A DNA stretch of 64,000 bases from Cohnella thermotolerans DSM 17683 (lineage in GTDB: Bacteria > Bacillota > Bacilli > Paenibacillales > Paenibacillaceae): contig NZ_KE386956.1 of NCBI RefSeq assembly GCF_000429825.1, positions 9,899-73,898 on the forward strand. The letters are read 5' to 3'. Numbering within the stretch: position 1 is the stretch's first letter; each line of letters starts with the position of its first letter. The notes beneath the pieces are model-generated. The model made no database searches. It had not been told where the DNA came from and was given only the letters and a program-made list of their open reading frames with translations. Positions 36,105-43,997 of the stretch are shown here, piece after piece. The translations under genes and the position numbers were made by a program.

Positions 36105-36648
36105 TTTTCCCATTCTCCCGGTTTCCCGATTCATAGAGGGACTGGCCCTCTGTCTTCAACTTACCATGAGAACCGGAAAGTGGAAACGGTGTTATTTTAG
36201 GGAACGGTGTAGAGTTTCGGCGAAACTCGAATTTGTAAACAAACCGTAATATAAGATGGCTTTTTTCGACAAATCCGGACCGTTCGAAAGCTGTTCATTC
36301 CGGTCGGAGGAAGGGGGTTCGGGGCGCAAGCTGCCGGAAGACGGGGCGCTTGGAAGCTGCGGGCCGGCACAAGTGAGCGGAGGCGCTTGCCGGCGAACCG
36401 GGCCGGTGCGAGTCGGCGGGGCCGCTAGGCAGGCGATGCGGTTCGAGTGCCGAATGTCTCGCGATGGGGTCCGAGTGCCGAATTGGCTGGCGATGCGGTT
36501 CGAGCGCCGAATGGCTCGCGATGCGGTCCGAGTGCCGATTGGCGTAAGGGGACTGCCGGACTGACGGATGCTATGCGTGCCTTCATTTGACATCCGGGAT
36601 TCCATCCCGTATATTGTGGGGCGAAGACGAGAACGGAGTGGATCGACG
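36105..36648. other. Intergenic region with a hairpin and 28-base repeats
   Basis: No gene is supported in these 544 bases. It holds a perfect 7-base hairpin GAGTTTC-GGC-GAAACTC (36212-36228) without a T-run, and the tandem repeat at 36433-36546. Confidence 0.6.
36433..36546. repeat. 28-base tandem repeat (4 units)
   Basis: Units start at 36433, 36461, 36490 and 36518 (spacing 28, 29, 28). The consensus is GCGATGCGGTTCGAGTGCCG then AATGGCTC. There are no unique spacers between units, so it is a minisatellite, not a CRISPR array. The unit is not palindromic and does not resemble the 51-base arrays. Confidence 0.8.
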
Positions 36649-37842
36649 ATGAGAGGTGCCGGACGAAACCGGCCGCAGCCGGGCGCGGCCAAAGGAAGAG
36701 GCGATCGCGGACGCGCGGACGATCGCGGAGGGCGCCGCGACAAGCGCGGCGGACACGCCGGGCGGGCGGAAGCGCGCCATGGGCGGCCCGAACGCCAGGC
36801 CGACAAGCACGGAGGTTATGCCGATCGCTCGGGCGGCGCGGCATTCGCTTCGCACGGCCGCGGCCGTACGGCCGAGAGATTCGGCCCTTCCGGCGGCGCG
36901 AAAGCGGGACAAGCCCATTCCCGTCGCGCGGTTCCCGGGCAAGGAGCCGGAGCGGCACGTTTTGAACCGCTGAAGCTGGGGAGGCGCAAGGGCGAGTGGA
37001 TGGAATTCCGTCTCCCGGAGTCGCTGGCGGGTGCGCCCGTTCAGAAGGTGATGCAGCATACGCCGCTTGCACCCAAGCTGGTGTCGAAGCTGCTGCAGAC
37101 GAAGGGACTGGCGCTCCAGGGCCCGAATTTGAGGCTGCACCTTTTCCCCCGGGAGGAGCGCGATTTTCCGCCCGATTGGATGGAGCTGAACGTGCTGTAC
37201 GAGGACGAGTTTACGCTTGTCGTCAACAAACCGGCGGGCATCGAGGTGCATCCGAGCGAGAAGGGGCAGCGGCGCACGCTGGCCCATGCGGTATCGGCTT
37301 ATTACGAGATGACGAACCAGGACTTGCGCATTCGCCATATTCATCGCATCGACAAAGAGACGACCGGTCCGGTGCTGTACGCGAAAAACGAGTTCGCCCA
37401 CTACCAGTACGACAAGGAAATGCGCGAGAAGAAAATCGAGCGCATCTATTTGGCGCTGGCCGAGGGCGTTCTGCCGCAGGACAAAGGCACGATCGACATG
37501 CCGATCGGCCAGGACCGGCACCATTCCACAAGGCGGCGGGTAAGCGAGACGGGAGACCCGGCCGTGACCCATTACGAAGTGGTGGAACGGTTCCCCGACT
37601 ATACGCTCGTCCGGCTTCGCCTGGAGACGGGCCGAACGCATCAGATCCGCGTCCATCTGTCCGCGATCGGCCATCCGCTGGCGGGCGACGGACTTTACGG
37701 CGGCAAAAGGGGGCTCATCTCCCGGCAAGCGCTGCACGGGGAGCGGCTCATTTGGCATCATCCATGGACGGGCGAGAAGCTGTCGGTTCGGGCGCCATTG
37801 CCGGACGACTTCGCCGAAGCGCTGGCGCGCTTGCGCCAATAA
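36649..37842 (+). CDS. RluA-family pseudouridine synthase with RG-rich N-terminal extension
   Basis: 397 residues. Residues 1-105 are a low-complexity, Arg/Gly/Ala-rich basic stretch (GRGDRGRADDRGGRRDKRGG). Residues about 120-180 look like an S4-type RNA-binding region (LAPKLVSKLLQTKGLALQG). Residues about 185-390 are the RluA catalytic domain: NVLYEDEFTLVVNKPAGIEVHP, catalytic Asp near 233 in HRIDKETTG, and LETGRTHQIRVHLSAIGHPLAGDGLYGG. It converts uridine to pseudouridine in rRNA or tRNA. The start at 36649 follows CGGAGTGG. The extension is longer than usual and may bind RNA non-specifically. Confidence 0.9.
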   Translation: MRGAGRNRPQPGAAKGRGDRGRADDRGGRRDKRGGHAGRAEARHGRPERQADKHGGYADRSGGAAFASHGRGRTAERFGPSGGAKAGQAHSRRAVPGQGAGAARFEPLKLGRRKGEWMEFRLPESLAGAPVQKVMQHTPLAPKLVSKLLQTKGLALQGPNLRLHLFPREERDFPPDWMELNVLYEDEFTLVVNKPAGIEVHPSEKGQRRTLAHAVSAYYEMTNQDLRIRHIHRIDKETTGPVLYAKNEFAHYQYDKEMREKKIERIYLALAEGVLPQDKGTIDMPIGQDRHHSTRRRVSETGDPAVTHYEVVERFPDYTLVRLRLETGRTHQIRVHLSAIGHPLAGDGLYGGKRGLISRQALHGERLIWHHPWTGEKLSVRAPLPDDFAEALARLRQ

Positions 37843-37864
37843 GTCCCGGCCTTCGACGACCCTG

Positions 37865-37942
37865 CGTTAAGCCGACATCGTCGGCTTACGGCCCGACCAA
37901 CCGCCGCCGCGGCCGCTGTAAGCCGCCATCGTCGGCTTACAG
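37865..37942. repeat. 51-base palindromic repeat array D (2 units)
   Basis: Cores at 37865-37891 and 37916-37942, exactly 51 bases apart. Both contain TAAGCCG-(A/C)CATCGT-CGGCTTAC, an almost perfect 8-base stem. The linkers share ACCAACCGCCGCCGC-like sequence that also follows the second core. Same 27 + 24 layout as arrays A-C. Confidence 0.85.
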
Positions 37943-37998
37943 CACAGCCAACCGCCGCCGCTCACACCCCGACCCATCCTCCCATCCCAGCAGCTTGC

Positions 37999-38225
37999 TC
38001 ATCCTCTCCCCCGGCGGAAGCGTCCCGCATTTTTTGCTTCGAAATACCGCTTCAATTCTTCGGTAATTTCCTTCTGGCGCTCCGGTTCGAACGGAACCCC
38101 GTAATGAAAGCCGTAGTTCGGAACGGCTCAGTGCGTTGAGAGGGTCATGCGCAACCAATCTCCAAATTCGACATCATGGGAGATGCCGGATCCTAATCTC
38201 CGAAAGTCGCTTTCCCACCGCGAAC
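37999..38225 (-). pseudogene. Remnant of an unidentified gene
   Basis: On the minus strand one frame reads WESDFRRLGSGISHDVEFGD then WLRMTLSTH, a TGA (38128-38130), then AVPNYGFHYGVPFEPERQKE and ITEELKRYFEAKNAGRFRRG before a final stop at 37999. Composition and codon use look protein-like on both sides of the internal stop, and there is no start codon with a ribosome site. It is probably the decayed C-terminus of a gene. I do not recognise the family. Confidence 0.4.
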
Positions 38226-38265
38226 AGACCGATCCCACGCAGGCAGAAATATTTTCCACAGTGAC

Positions 38266-38334
38266 TTGAATCACACTTGCAACTGTGTTATTTTAGTTGT
38301 CGAGAACCGATTGACCAAATTGTTATTTTGGTCA
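38266..38334 (+). promoter_or_regulatory. Promoter and operator of the TetR gene
   Basis: TTGAAT (38266-38271), a 17-base spacer and TATTTT (38289-38294) form the promoter. Downstream, TGACCAAA (38312-38319) and TTTGGTCA (38327-38334) are perfect 8-base arms around a 7-base centre. The same 23-base frame TGACC-N13-GGTCA occurs before yhgE at 38995-39017. Binding within the untranslated leader would autorepress the gene. Confidence 0.75.
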
Positions 38335-38381
38335 GTCGCAACGACAACGCGAGCCGGACAAAGAAAAGGAGGTCGAACGCA

Positions 38382-38972
38382 ATCGCGCAGGAACGCAAAG
38401 CGCCCGATCGGCGCAAGCAGGTGACCGAAGCGGCGGCCCGCTCGTTCGCTACGTTCGGCTATAAAGGCACGACGATGGATCAGGTCGCGAAGCTGGCCAA
38501 AGTGGGCAAAGGCACCATTTACACGTTCTATGCCAACAAGGAGGAGCTTTTCAACGAGATTATGACCGGACTGATTCGGGATCTTCGCGAGGTGGCCGAA
38601 GAGACGCTGGATCCTTCCCTCCCCTTCGCCGACAATTTGATGAACGTGCTTCACCGGGTGCTGGATTACCGGGATCGCCATGCGCTGGCCGTCAAGCTGT
38701 CGCAGGAAGTGCGGGACATCGGAACGCCCGAAGCGAAGGAAGGCCTCGAGACGGTGGAGAGGGCGATTATCGGCTACATTGCCCGGCATGTGAAGGAAGC
38801 GGCGGACAAAGGCGAGATTCGGCCCTGTCCCCCCGAACTGACGGCTTATATGATGTTGAAAATGTATTTGGCGCTGACGGCGGAAGGCAATCATCTGCAC
38901 GAGCCGCTCGGCCGGGACGAGGTGCTGAGGCATTTCCGGGTTTACTGCATAGAAGGGTTGGCGGTCCGCTGA
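38382..38972 (+). CDS. TetR-family repressor (YhgD-like), apparent AUC start
   Basis: 196 residues. Residues about 10-57 are the TetR helix-turn-helix (RRKQVTEAAARSFATFGYKG, TTMDQVAKLAKVGKGTIYTF, YANKEELF). The rest is a ligand-binding domain. AAGGAGGT (38366-38373) is followed 8 bases later by ATC GCG CAG GAA; typical TetR proteins would begin with Met at this point. The only upstream in-frame ATG (38277) lies between the -35 and -10 elements and cannot be in the transcript; a TTG near 38329 lacks a ribosome site. Either AUC is used or the base is an assembly error or mutation. It probably represses itself and yhgE through matching operators; Bacillus subtilis has the same yhgD-yhgE order. 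Confidence 0.82.
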   Translation: MAQERKAPDRRKQVTEAAARSFATFGYKGTTMDQVAKLAKVGKGTIYTFYANKEELFNEIMTGLIRDLREVAEETLDPSLPFADNLMNVLHRVLDYRDRHALAVKLSQEVRDIGTPEAKEGLETVERAIIGYIARHVKEAADKGEIRPCPPELTAYMMLKMYLALTAEGNHLHEPLGRDEVLRHFRVYCIEGLAVR

Positions 38973-38994
38973 CGCTTTCTTTTTTGGACGGGAA

Positions 38995-39017
38995 TGACCG
39001 AATGGGGAAAATGGTCA
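38995..39017 (+). promoter_or_regulatory. TetR operator upstream of yhgE
   Basis: TGACCGAATG (38995-39004) and AAATGGTCA (39009-39017) repeat the TGACC-N13-GGTCA frame of the operator before the TetR gene at 38312, with identical outer arms. It lies 34 bases before the yhgE start. Confidence 0.7.
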
Positions 39018-39050
39018 TTGGGTATTTTTCGCAAAGGAGAGATAGAGAGA

Positions 39051-41189
39051 ATGCAGGAGAAGAGAAACGGGACAGACGGTGCGATCCGCGGCGAGTTCCG
39101 GCGTTTGACCGGAAGCAAGATGGCCATGCTGTCCATGGTCGGGCTGCTCGTCATTCCGCTGCTCTATAGCGGCATGCTGATCGGGGCGTTCTGGGATCCC
39201 TACGGCAAGCTGGACGATCTGCCGGTGGCGGTCGTGAACGAGGACAAGGGCGCCCGGATGGAAGGCAAGCAGCTTCAAGTCGGCCGGGATTTGGTCGACG
39301 AGTTGAAAGGGAACGAAGACTTCAAATGGTCGTTCACCGACGAGAAGGAAGCGATGGACGGCCTGAAGGACCACCGGTATTCGATGGCGTTCGTCATCCC
39401 CGAGGATTTCTCGCAGAAGGCGACTACGCTGCAGGATGAAACGCCGCAGCCGGCCGAAATCCAGTATTACGTCGACGACGGCTACAATTATTTGACTTCC
39501 CGGATCGGCTCCGAAGCGTCGGAGTCGCTCAAAACGAAGGTCGGCCATGCGGTGACCAAAGCGTATGCCGAGGCGGTGTTCGAGTCGGTGGGGAAAGCCG
39601 CCGACGGCTTCCGCGACGCGGCGGGAGGCGCTTCGAAGCTGGCGGACGGCGCGAAGGAAGCGGAGGAAGGCGCGCAGCGTCTGCGCGACAATCTCGCGAA
39701 GCTGGCGAGCGGCGCAACGGAGCTGCACCAGGGCGTGACCAAGCTGGCCGGCGGCGCAACGAAGCTGGAGGACGGAGCGAAGTCGCTGTCCCGAGGCGGC
39801 GTGACGCTTGCCGACGGGCTTGCGCAATTGGCGGCGGGCAGCGGTCAATTGAAGAGCGGAGCCGCGGAAGCGGCCGCGGCCGCAGGCAAGCTGGCGGCGG
39901 GAGCCGGCCAGTTGGCGGAGAGCGGCCAAACGCTGGCGGCGGGAGCCGAATCGGCGAAGACAGGCAGCGCCAACCTGGCCGACGGAGCCGACAAGCTGGC
40001 CGCCGGGCTGAAGCAATACGCCGAAGCGCACGGCGGGATGGCGGACGACGCGGCGTTCCAGCAATTGCTTGCGGCCGCCGAATCCGTCGCCGCCGGCGCG
40101 GGACAGCTTAAGCAGGGAACCGCCGGCTTGGCGGATGGGGCGAAGCAGCTGGCCGGCGGCCAGAAGGATCTGGCGGACGGCGCCGGGCGGCTTCAGCAAG
40201 GCATCGCCGCACTGCAATCGGGCGCCGGTACGCTCGGCGGCAAACTGGCGGAGGCGCAACAGGGCGCGTCCAAGCTGGCGTCGGGAGCCAAGCAGCTCGC
40301 AACGGGCGCCGAGACGCTTCGCTCCGGCCTCGGTTCGGCGGACAGCGGCCTGCTGCAGGTCACCGAAGGCTCGTCGCAGCTGCAAAACGGCTCCCAGTCG
40401 CTGGCGAGCGGGCTGATCAAGCTCCAGGACGGCTCGAAGGAGCTGTCGGAGAAGCTGGACGACGCCTCCGCCCAAGCGGCCGAAGTGAAGGGGAACGACA
40501 AGCAGACCGACATGTTCGCCGATCCGATCTCGGTCGCCGAGCACAAGCTGGCCGGCATTCCGAACTACGGCACCGGGATGACGCCGTACTTCCTGTCGCT
40601 CGGCCTGTACGTCGGCGTGCTGATGTCGACGATCATTATCCCGCTGCGCGACGCCGCCGGCGAAGTGAGAAGCGGCTGGCGCTGGTACTTGTCCAAGCTG
40701 CTGCTGTTCGCGCCGCTCGTGGTGTTCCAGGCCGTGCTGGTCGATACCGTGCTGCTCGCCGGGCTGGGGCTGAAGGTGCCGAACGCTCCGCTCTTTTACG
40801 GGGTTAGCGTCGTGATCGGGCTGACGTTTATGACGATCGTGCAATTCCTCGTCACGCTCGCGGACACGGTCGGCCGCTTCATCGCCGTCGTCCTGCTGAC
40901 GCTTCAGCTGGCCTCGAGCGCCGGCACCTACCCGAGCGAACTGCTGCCCGAGTGGCTGCAGCGCATCGGCGAGTGGATGCCGATGACCCATGCGATCAAG
41001 GCGCTTCGGCTTACGCTGTCGGGCGGCAGCGCGTCGGAGATCGCGGCGCAGCTGTGGACGCTGGCCGCTTACGCGGCGGTGTTCGTTGCGCTCGTGCTGA
41101 TCGTGTTCGTCGCGCGCAGCCGCAACGCCGACCGCTGGCGCACGCAGGATTCTTCCGGTTTGGGCGGAACGGCTGGCTTGAACGCTTAA
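39051..41189 (+). CDS. yhgE: YhgE/Pip domain membrane protein
   Basis: 712 residues. One membrane segment at about 23-45, a large extracellular part, then five or six membrane segments from about 510 on. The outer part starts with the YhgE/Pip domain (LDDLPVAVVNEDKGARMEGKQLQVG, in pieces) and continues at about 190-460 as a long helical stalk of repeated LADGA, LAAGA, QLASGA units about 7 residues long. The family includes phage-infection protein Pip and the EsaA component of type VII secretion. Its role here may be export or envelope stress. The start after AAAGGAGA was chosen over an earlier ATG (38994) that lies inside the operator. A terminator follows at 41214. Confidence 0.88.
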   Translation: MQEKRNGTDGAIRGEFRRLTGSKMAMLSMVGLLVIPLLYSGMLIGAFWDPYGKLDDLPVAVVNEDKGARMEGKQLQVGRDLVDELKGNEDFKWSFTDEKEAMDGLKDHRYSMAFVIPEDFSQKATTLQDETPQPAEIQYYVDDGYNYLTSRIGSEASESLKTKVGHAVTKAYAEAVFESVGKAADGFRDAAGGASKLADGAKEAEEGAQRLRDNLAKLASGATELHQGVTKLAGGATKLEDGAKSLSRGGVTLADGLAQLAAGSGQLKSGAAEAAAAAGKLAAGAGQLAESGQTLAAGAESAKTGSANLADGADKLAAGLKQYAEAHGGMADDAAFQQLLAAAESVAAGAGQLKQGTAGLADGAKQLAGGQKDLADGAGRLQQGIAALQSGAGTLGGKLAEAQQGASKLASGAKQLATGAETLRSGLGSADSGLLQVTEGSSQLQNGSQSLASGLIKLQDGSKELSEKLDDASAQAAEVKGNDKQTDMFADPISVAEHKLAGIPNYGTGMTPYFLSLGLYVGVLMSTIIIPLRDAAGEVRSGWRWYLSKLLLFAPLVVFQAVLVDTVLLAGLGLKVPNAPLFYGVSVVIGLTFMTIVQFLVTLADTVGRFIAVVLLTLQLASSAGTYPSELLPEWLQRIGEWMPMTHAIKALRLTLSGGSASEIAAQLWTLAAYAAVFVALVLIVFVARSRNADRWRTQDSSGLGGTAGLNA

Positions 41190-41213
41190 GACAGCGGCAT
41201 GATCATAGACGAG

Positions 41214-41257
41214 AAGGAGACCTTTCGCCAATCGGGCGGCCGGTCTCCTTTTTTTTC
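41214..41257 (+). terminator. Terminator of yhgE
   Basis: AAGGAGACC (41214-41222) pairs with GGTCTCCTT (41242-41250), followed by a T-run (TTTTTTCG). Confidence 0.85.
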
Positions 41258-41615
41258 GTTGAGCTACTTTCGGTTCATCTTCGTTGTTGACGGATTTCCG
41301 CAAATGCGGCGCGCCTGTTGAGTCCCATTTTCCCACGCTCTCGTCTAACGCCATCAGCAGCATACCGCACCCCGACGTCGCTCATGCTTCTGACCGAGCG
41401 CCGGTTGCGCTGCGAATCGATGTGAAACGCCGCTCGCGCATCCGACCGGATGCCGGTTAAGCCGAGAATCGCTCCTAAACGGCGCTCGTGCCCCCCTTTC
41501 GTGTCCAATAATGCGACTAACGTCCCGATTTTGTTCATATTGGTTCAATTTTCCGGTACTTTGGCCGTTATTAAGAAGGGAATGGAATTTTTGCTTTGGG
41601 AGGATACGCCACAAG
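41258..41615. other. Intergenic region without recognised features
   Basis: 358 bases between the yhgE terminator and the next gene. A minus-strand frame around 41278-41400 (ending KMGLNRRAAFAEIRQQRR) vaguely recalls the end of a LuxR-type HTH, but no start or complete motif supports it. The last ~100 bases are AT-richer and should hold the promoter of the next gene. Confidence 0.5.
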
Positions 41616-43871
41616 ATGAGCAGCTACCAGATGGAGAATAACGGACGGATATCAAACCGCAAATGGTCGATCGCCTACCGCTTCGTGGCGACGCTGTTGT
41701 TCGCGGCCCTCGTCTGGGGACAAGCGGGCGGGCTGGCGTCCGCGGAAGACACGGTGACGGCTGTTGAGATTTCGTCCAACACGCCCACCAACACGGTGTA
41801 TGTGAACGAGGATTCGATCGCCATGACGCTGTGGGCGACGATCAGCGGATCGACGACCAAGAAGGACGTCACATCCGCCGCGACGTGGACGTCGTCCAAT
41901 TCGGCCGTCAGCGTCACGGGCGGCGTCGTAACCGCCAGCGGCAGCGCCTCTTCGGCGGTCATTACCGGCAAGTACGGCGGCTACACGGCGACCATCGTCG
42001 TCAAGGCGATCTATAGGTACAAGTCCATCGAGATCCGGAAGGACGACACCGATATCGGGGCGAAAGCCAGCGTGCAACTGGGCAGCGATCTGAGCCTGAA
42101 AGCCGTCGGCATTGCGACGGAAGGCGGAGAGACGGATGTCACTGACGACGCTGCGTGGTCAACGTCCAACTCCAGCGTCGCCTCGGTGGACGGAGGCGAA
42201 GTGACGCTGAACGCTCCCGGCACGGCGACCATTACGGTGTCCTACCTGGGCCGTACGGATTCCGTTACGCTGACGGTCGCCTCTCCGTACACAAGCTTGA
42301 CGCTGGATCAGACGGGACCGATCGAGCGCGAGGTGGACGACAAAGATTTGCAGCTTCACGCGACCGCCCAGCCCAAATCCGGCGGAGCCGACATCGATGT
42401 CACGTCGGAAGCGACCTGGACGAGCTCCAATACGTCGGTCGCGACCGTCGACGAAGACGGCCTCGTGTCCTTCGTCGGCGTCGGCACCGCGGACATAACG
42501 GCTGCCTATCTCGGCGCGTCCAAGTCCGTGACCGTTGTCGTGCGCACGCCGTACGAGGCTCTTCGCACGACGCCGGACAAGACGCTGAAGCTGTCGGTCC
42601 AAGGCGGCAAGACGGAAGTGAAGGCTTACGTGCTGAAGGATGCGGCGACGCAGGAGACCGTGACGACCGCGGCGACGTGGACGTCTTCCGACCTTGTCGT
42701 GGCTACCGTAAGCGTGGAGGGCGACAAAGCGTACATTGTGCCCAAGAGCGCGGGAACGACGACGGTCAAAGCGTCCTACAAGGGCTTGACCCGCGAGATC
42801 AAGGTTACCGTGTATCCGACGGTCACGTCCATCAAGCTCGCCAAGACGAGCGTGGATACGTATGTGGACGAGACCGGCTCGTTCCCGGCGGTTAGCGGCG
42901 AGGCGCTGTCGGGCGACACGGTCGACCTGTCCGACTCCGTCACCTGGTCTTACGCGGACGCTACGAACAACGACGTCGTGTCGATCGAAGATGGCGGGTG
43001 GAAGGCGCTCAAGACCGGAAGCGTCAAGCTGCAGGCGACGCTGGCGAACGCCGTCGATGCGAACGGGAACCCGCTCTCCGTCATTTTCACCGTCAACGTC
43101 AACAAGAAGGTGCATCTTCTTATTGCGGATACGGACAGCGTCAGCATCATTACCGGCCAGGAAGTGGATTACCCGACCATCCATGCCGTATACGAAGACG
43201 GGACCGAGGCGGACCTGACGAACCAAATCTCCTGGGAATCCTCTTCCGTCAACGTTTTCGTCAACGAGACGACATCGAAATGGAAGGGCCTCGTCGCCGC
43301 CAAGGCGACCATGACGGGCACGTACCTGAACGCGAAGGTCAAAGTGCAAGCGGTCGTCGAAGACGAGTACATTGCTTATACGATCGATCCTTCGTCGATC
43401 GAGCTCACGCTCAAAAAATCGAAAACGATCAAAGTGACCGGCAAGACGAAAAACGGCAAAAAAGTCTCGCTCGGCTCGCGGATCGAATGGACGTCTTCCG
43501 ACGAATCGCTGCTCACCGTCAACGGAGCCAGCGTCAAGGCGGTCGCCGAAGGAACCGGCAAGCTGACGGCGACGTTCCAAGGGAAAACGCTCAGCGTGCC
43601 GTTCACCGTCAAGGCCAAGCTGACCAAGCTGACCGCTTCCAGCTCCAGCCTTCAACTGAGCCCGGGAACTTCGGCGACCGTGAAAATTACCGCGCTGTAC
43701 GAGAACGGCAAGACGGTCGACGTCACTTCGGCCGCCGTCTGGACCGCCAGCGGCACGAAGGTGGCTTCGGTGAGCAAAGGCGTCGTGACCGCCATCGCCA
43801 AAGGCAGCACGACGGTCAAGGCGACATACGAAGGCAAGACGTTTACGGTAAGGATCAAGGTATCCTCGTAA
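41616..43871 (+). CDS. Secreted protein with about eight Big_2 Ig-like repeats
   Basis: 751 residues. A signal peptide follows a basic N-terminus (WSIAYRFVATLLFAALVWGQ, cleavage near residue 42). The rest is about eight bacterial Ig-like repeats of 80-90 residues, each with a TWTSSN(S/T)SVA-type core and an ITAxYxG-type end (ATWTSSNTSVATVDEDGLVS; AVWTASGTKVASVSKGVVTA). Such repeats form rod-like cell-surface or extracellular structures that bind sugars or proteins. No S-layer or sortase anchor was seen, so it is probably released or associates through the Ig domains. The start follows GGGAGG. A terminator follows. Confidence 0.85.
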   Translation: MSSYQMENNGRISNRKWSIAYRFVATLLFAALVWGQAGGLASAEDTVTAVEISSNTPTNTVYVNEDSIAMTLWATISGSTTKKDVTSAATWTSSNSAVSVTGGVVTASGSASSAVITGKYGGYTATIVVKAIYRYKSIEIRKDDTDIGAKASVQLGSDLSLKAVGIATEGGETDVTDDAAWSTSNSSVASVDGGEVTLNAPGTATITVSYLGRTDSVTLTVASPYTSLTLDQTGPIEREVDDKDLQLHATAQPKSGGADIDVTSEATWTSSNTSVATVDEDGLVSFVGVGTADITAAYLGASKSVTVVVRTPYEALRTTPDKTLKLSVQGGKTEVKAYVLKDAATQETVTTAATWTSSDLVVATVSVEGDKAYIVPKSAGTTTVKASYKGLTREIKVTVYPTVTSIKLAKTSVDTYVDETGSFPAVSGEALSGDTVDLSDSVTWSYADATNNDVVSIEDGGWKALKTGSVKLQATLANAVDANGNPLSVIFTVNVNKKVHLLIADTDSVSIITGQEVDYPTIHAVYEDGTEADLTNQISWESSSVNVFVNETTSKWKGLVAAKATMTGTYLNAKVKVQAVVEDEYIAYTIDPSSIELTLKKSKTIKVTGKTKNGKKVSLGSRIEWTSSDESLLTVNGASVKAVAEGTGKLTATFQGKTLSVPFTVKAKLTKLTASSSSLQLSPGTSATVKITALYENGKTVDVTSAAVWTASGTKVASVSKGVVTAIAKGSTTVKATYEGKTFTVRIKVSS

Positions 43872-43899
43872 GAATAAGGCCCTTTAGGGAAATGAAAAG

Positions 43900-43942
43900 A
43901 ACGGTTGAGCGGGGAGAAGTTCTCCCTCCAACCGTTTTTTTG
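43900..43942 (+). terminator. Terminator of the Big_2 gene
   Basis: AACGGTTG (43900-43907) pairs with CAACCGTT, with a GGGGAGAA-GTTCTCCC inner stem, then a T-run. Confidence 0.85.
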
Positions 43943-43997
43943 CTCGTTGCGGAACGCTTTGGATATAATAACCGGGATCGTAGGGCAACGGTGCGAC

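Noticed and set aside
36256-36564. Plus-strand small gene across the 28-base repeats
   Set aside because: No ribosome site; the frame is held open by the repeats and gives a low-complexity product.
38277-38381. Upstream ATG start for the TetR gene
   Set aside because: It lies between the -35 and -10 elements and would not be in the transcript.
41275-41450. LuxR-type HTH gene fragment on the minus strand
   Set aside because: Only a short stretch resembles the end of such a domain; no start, ribosome site or full motif.
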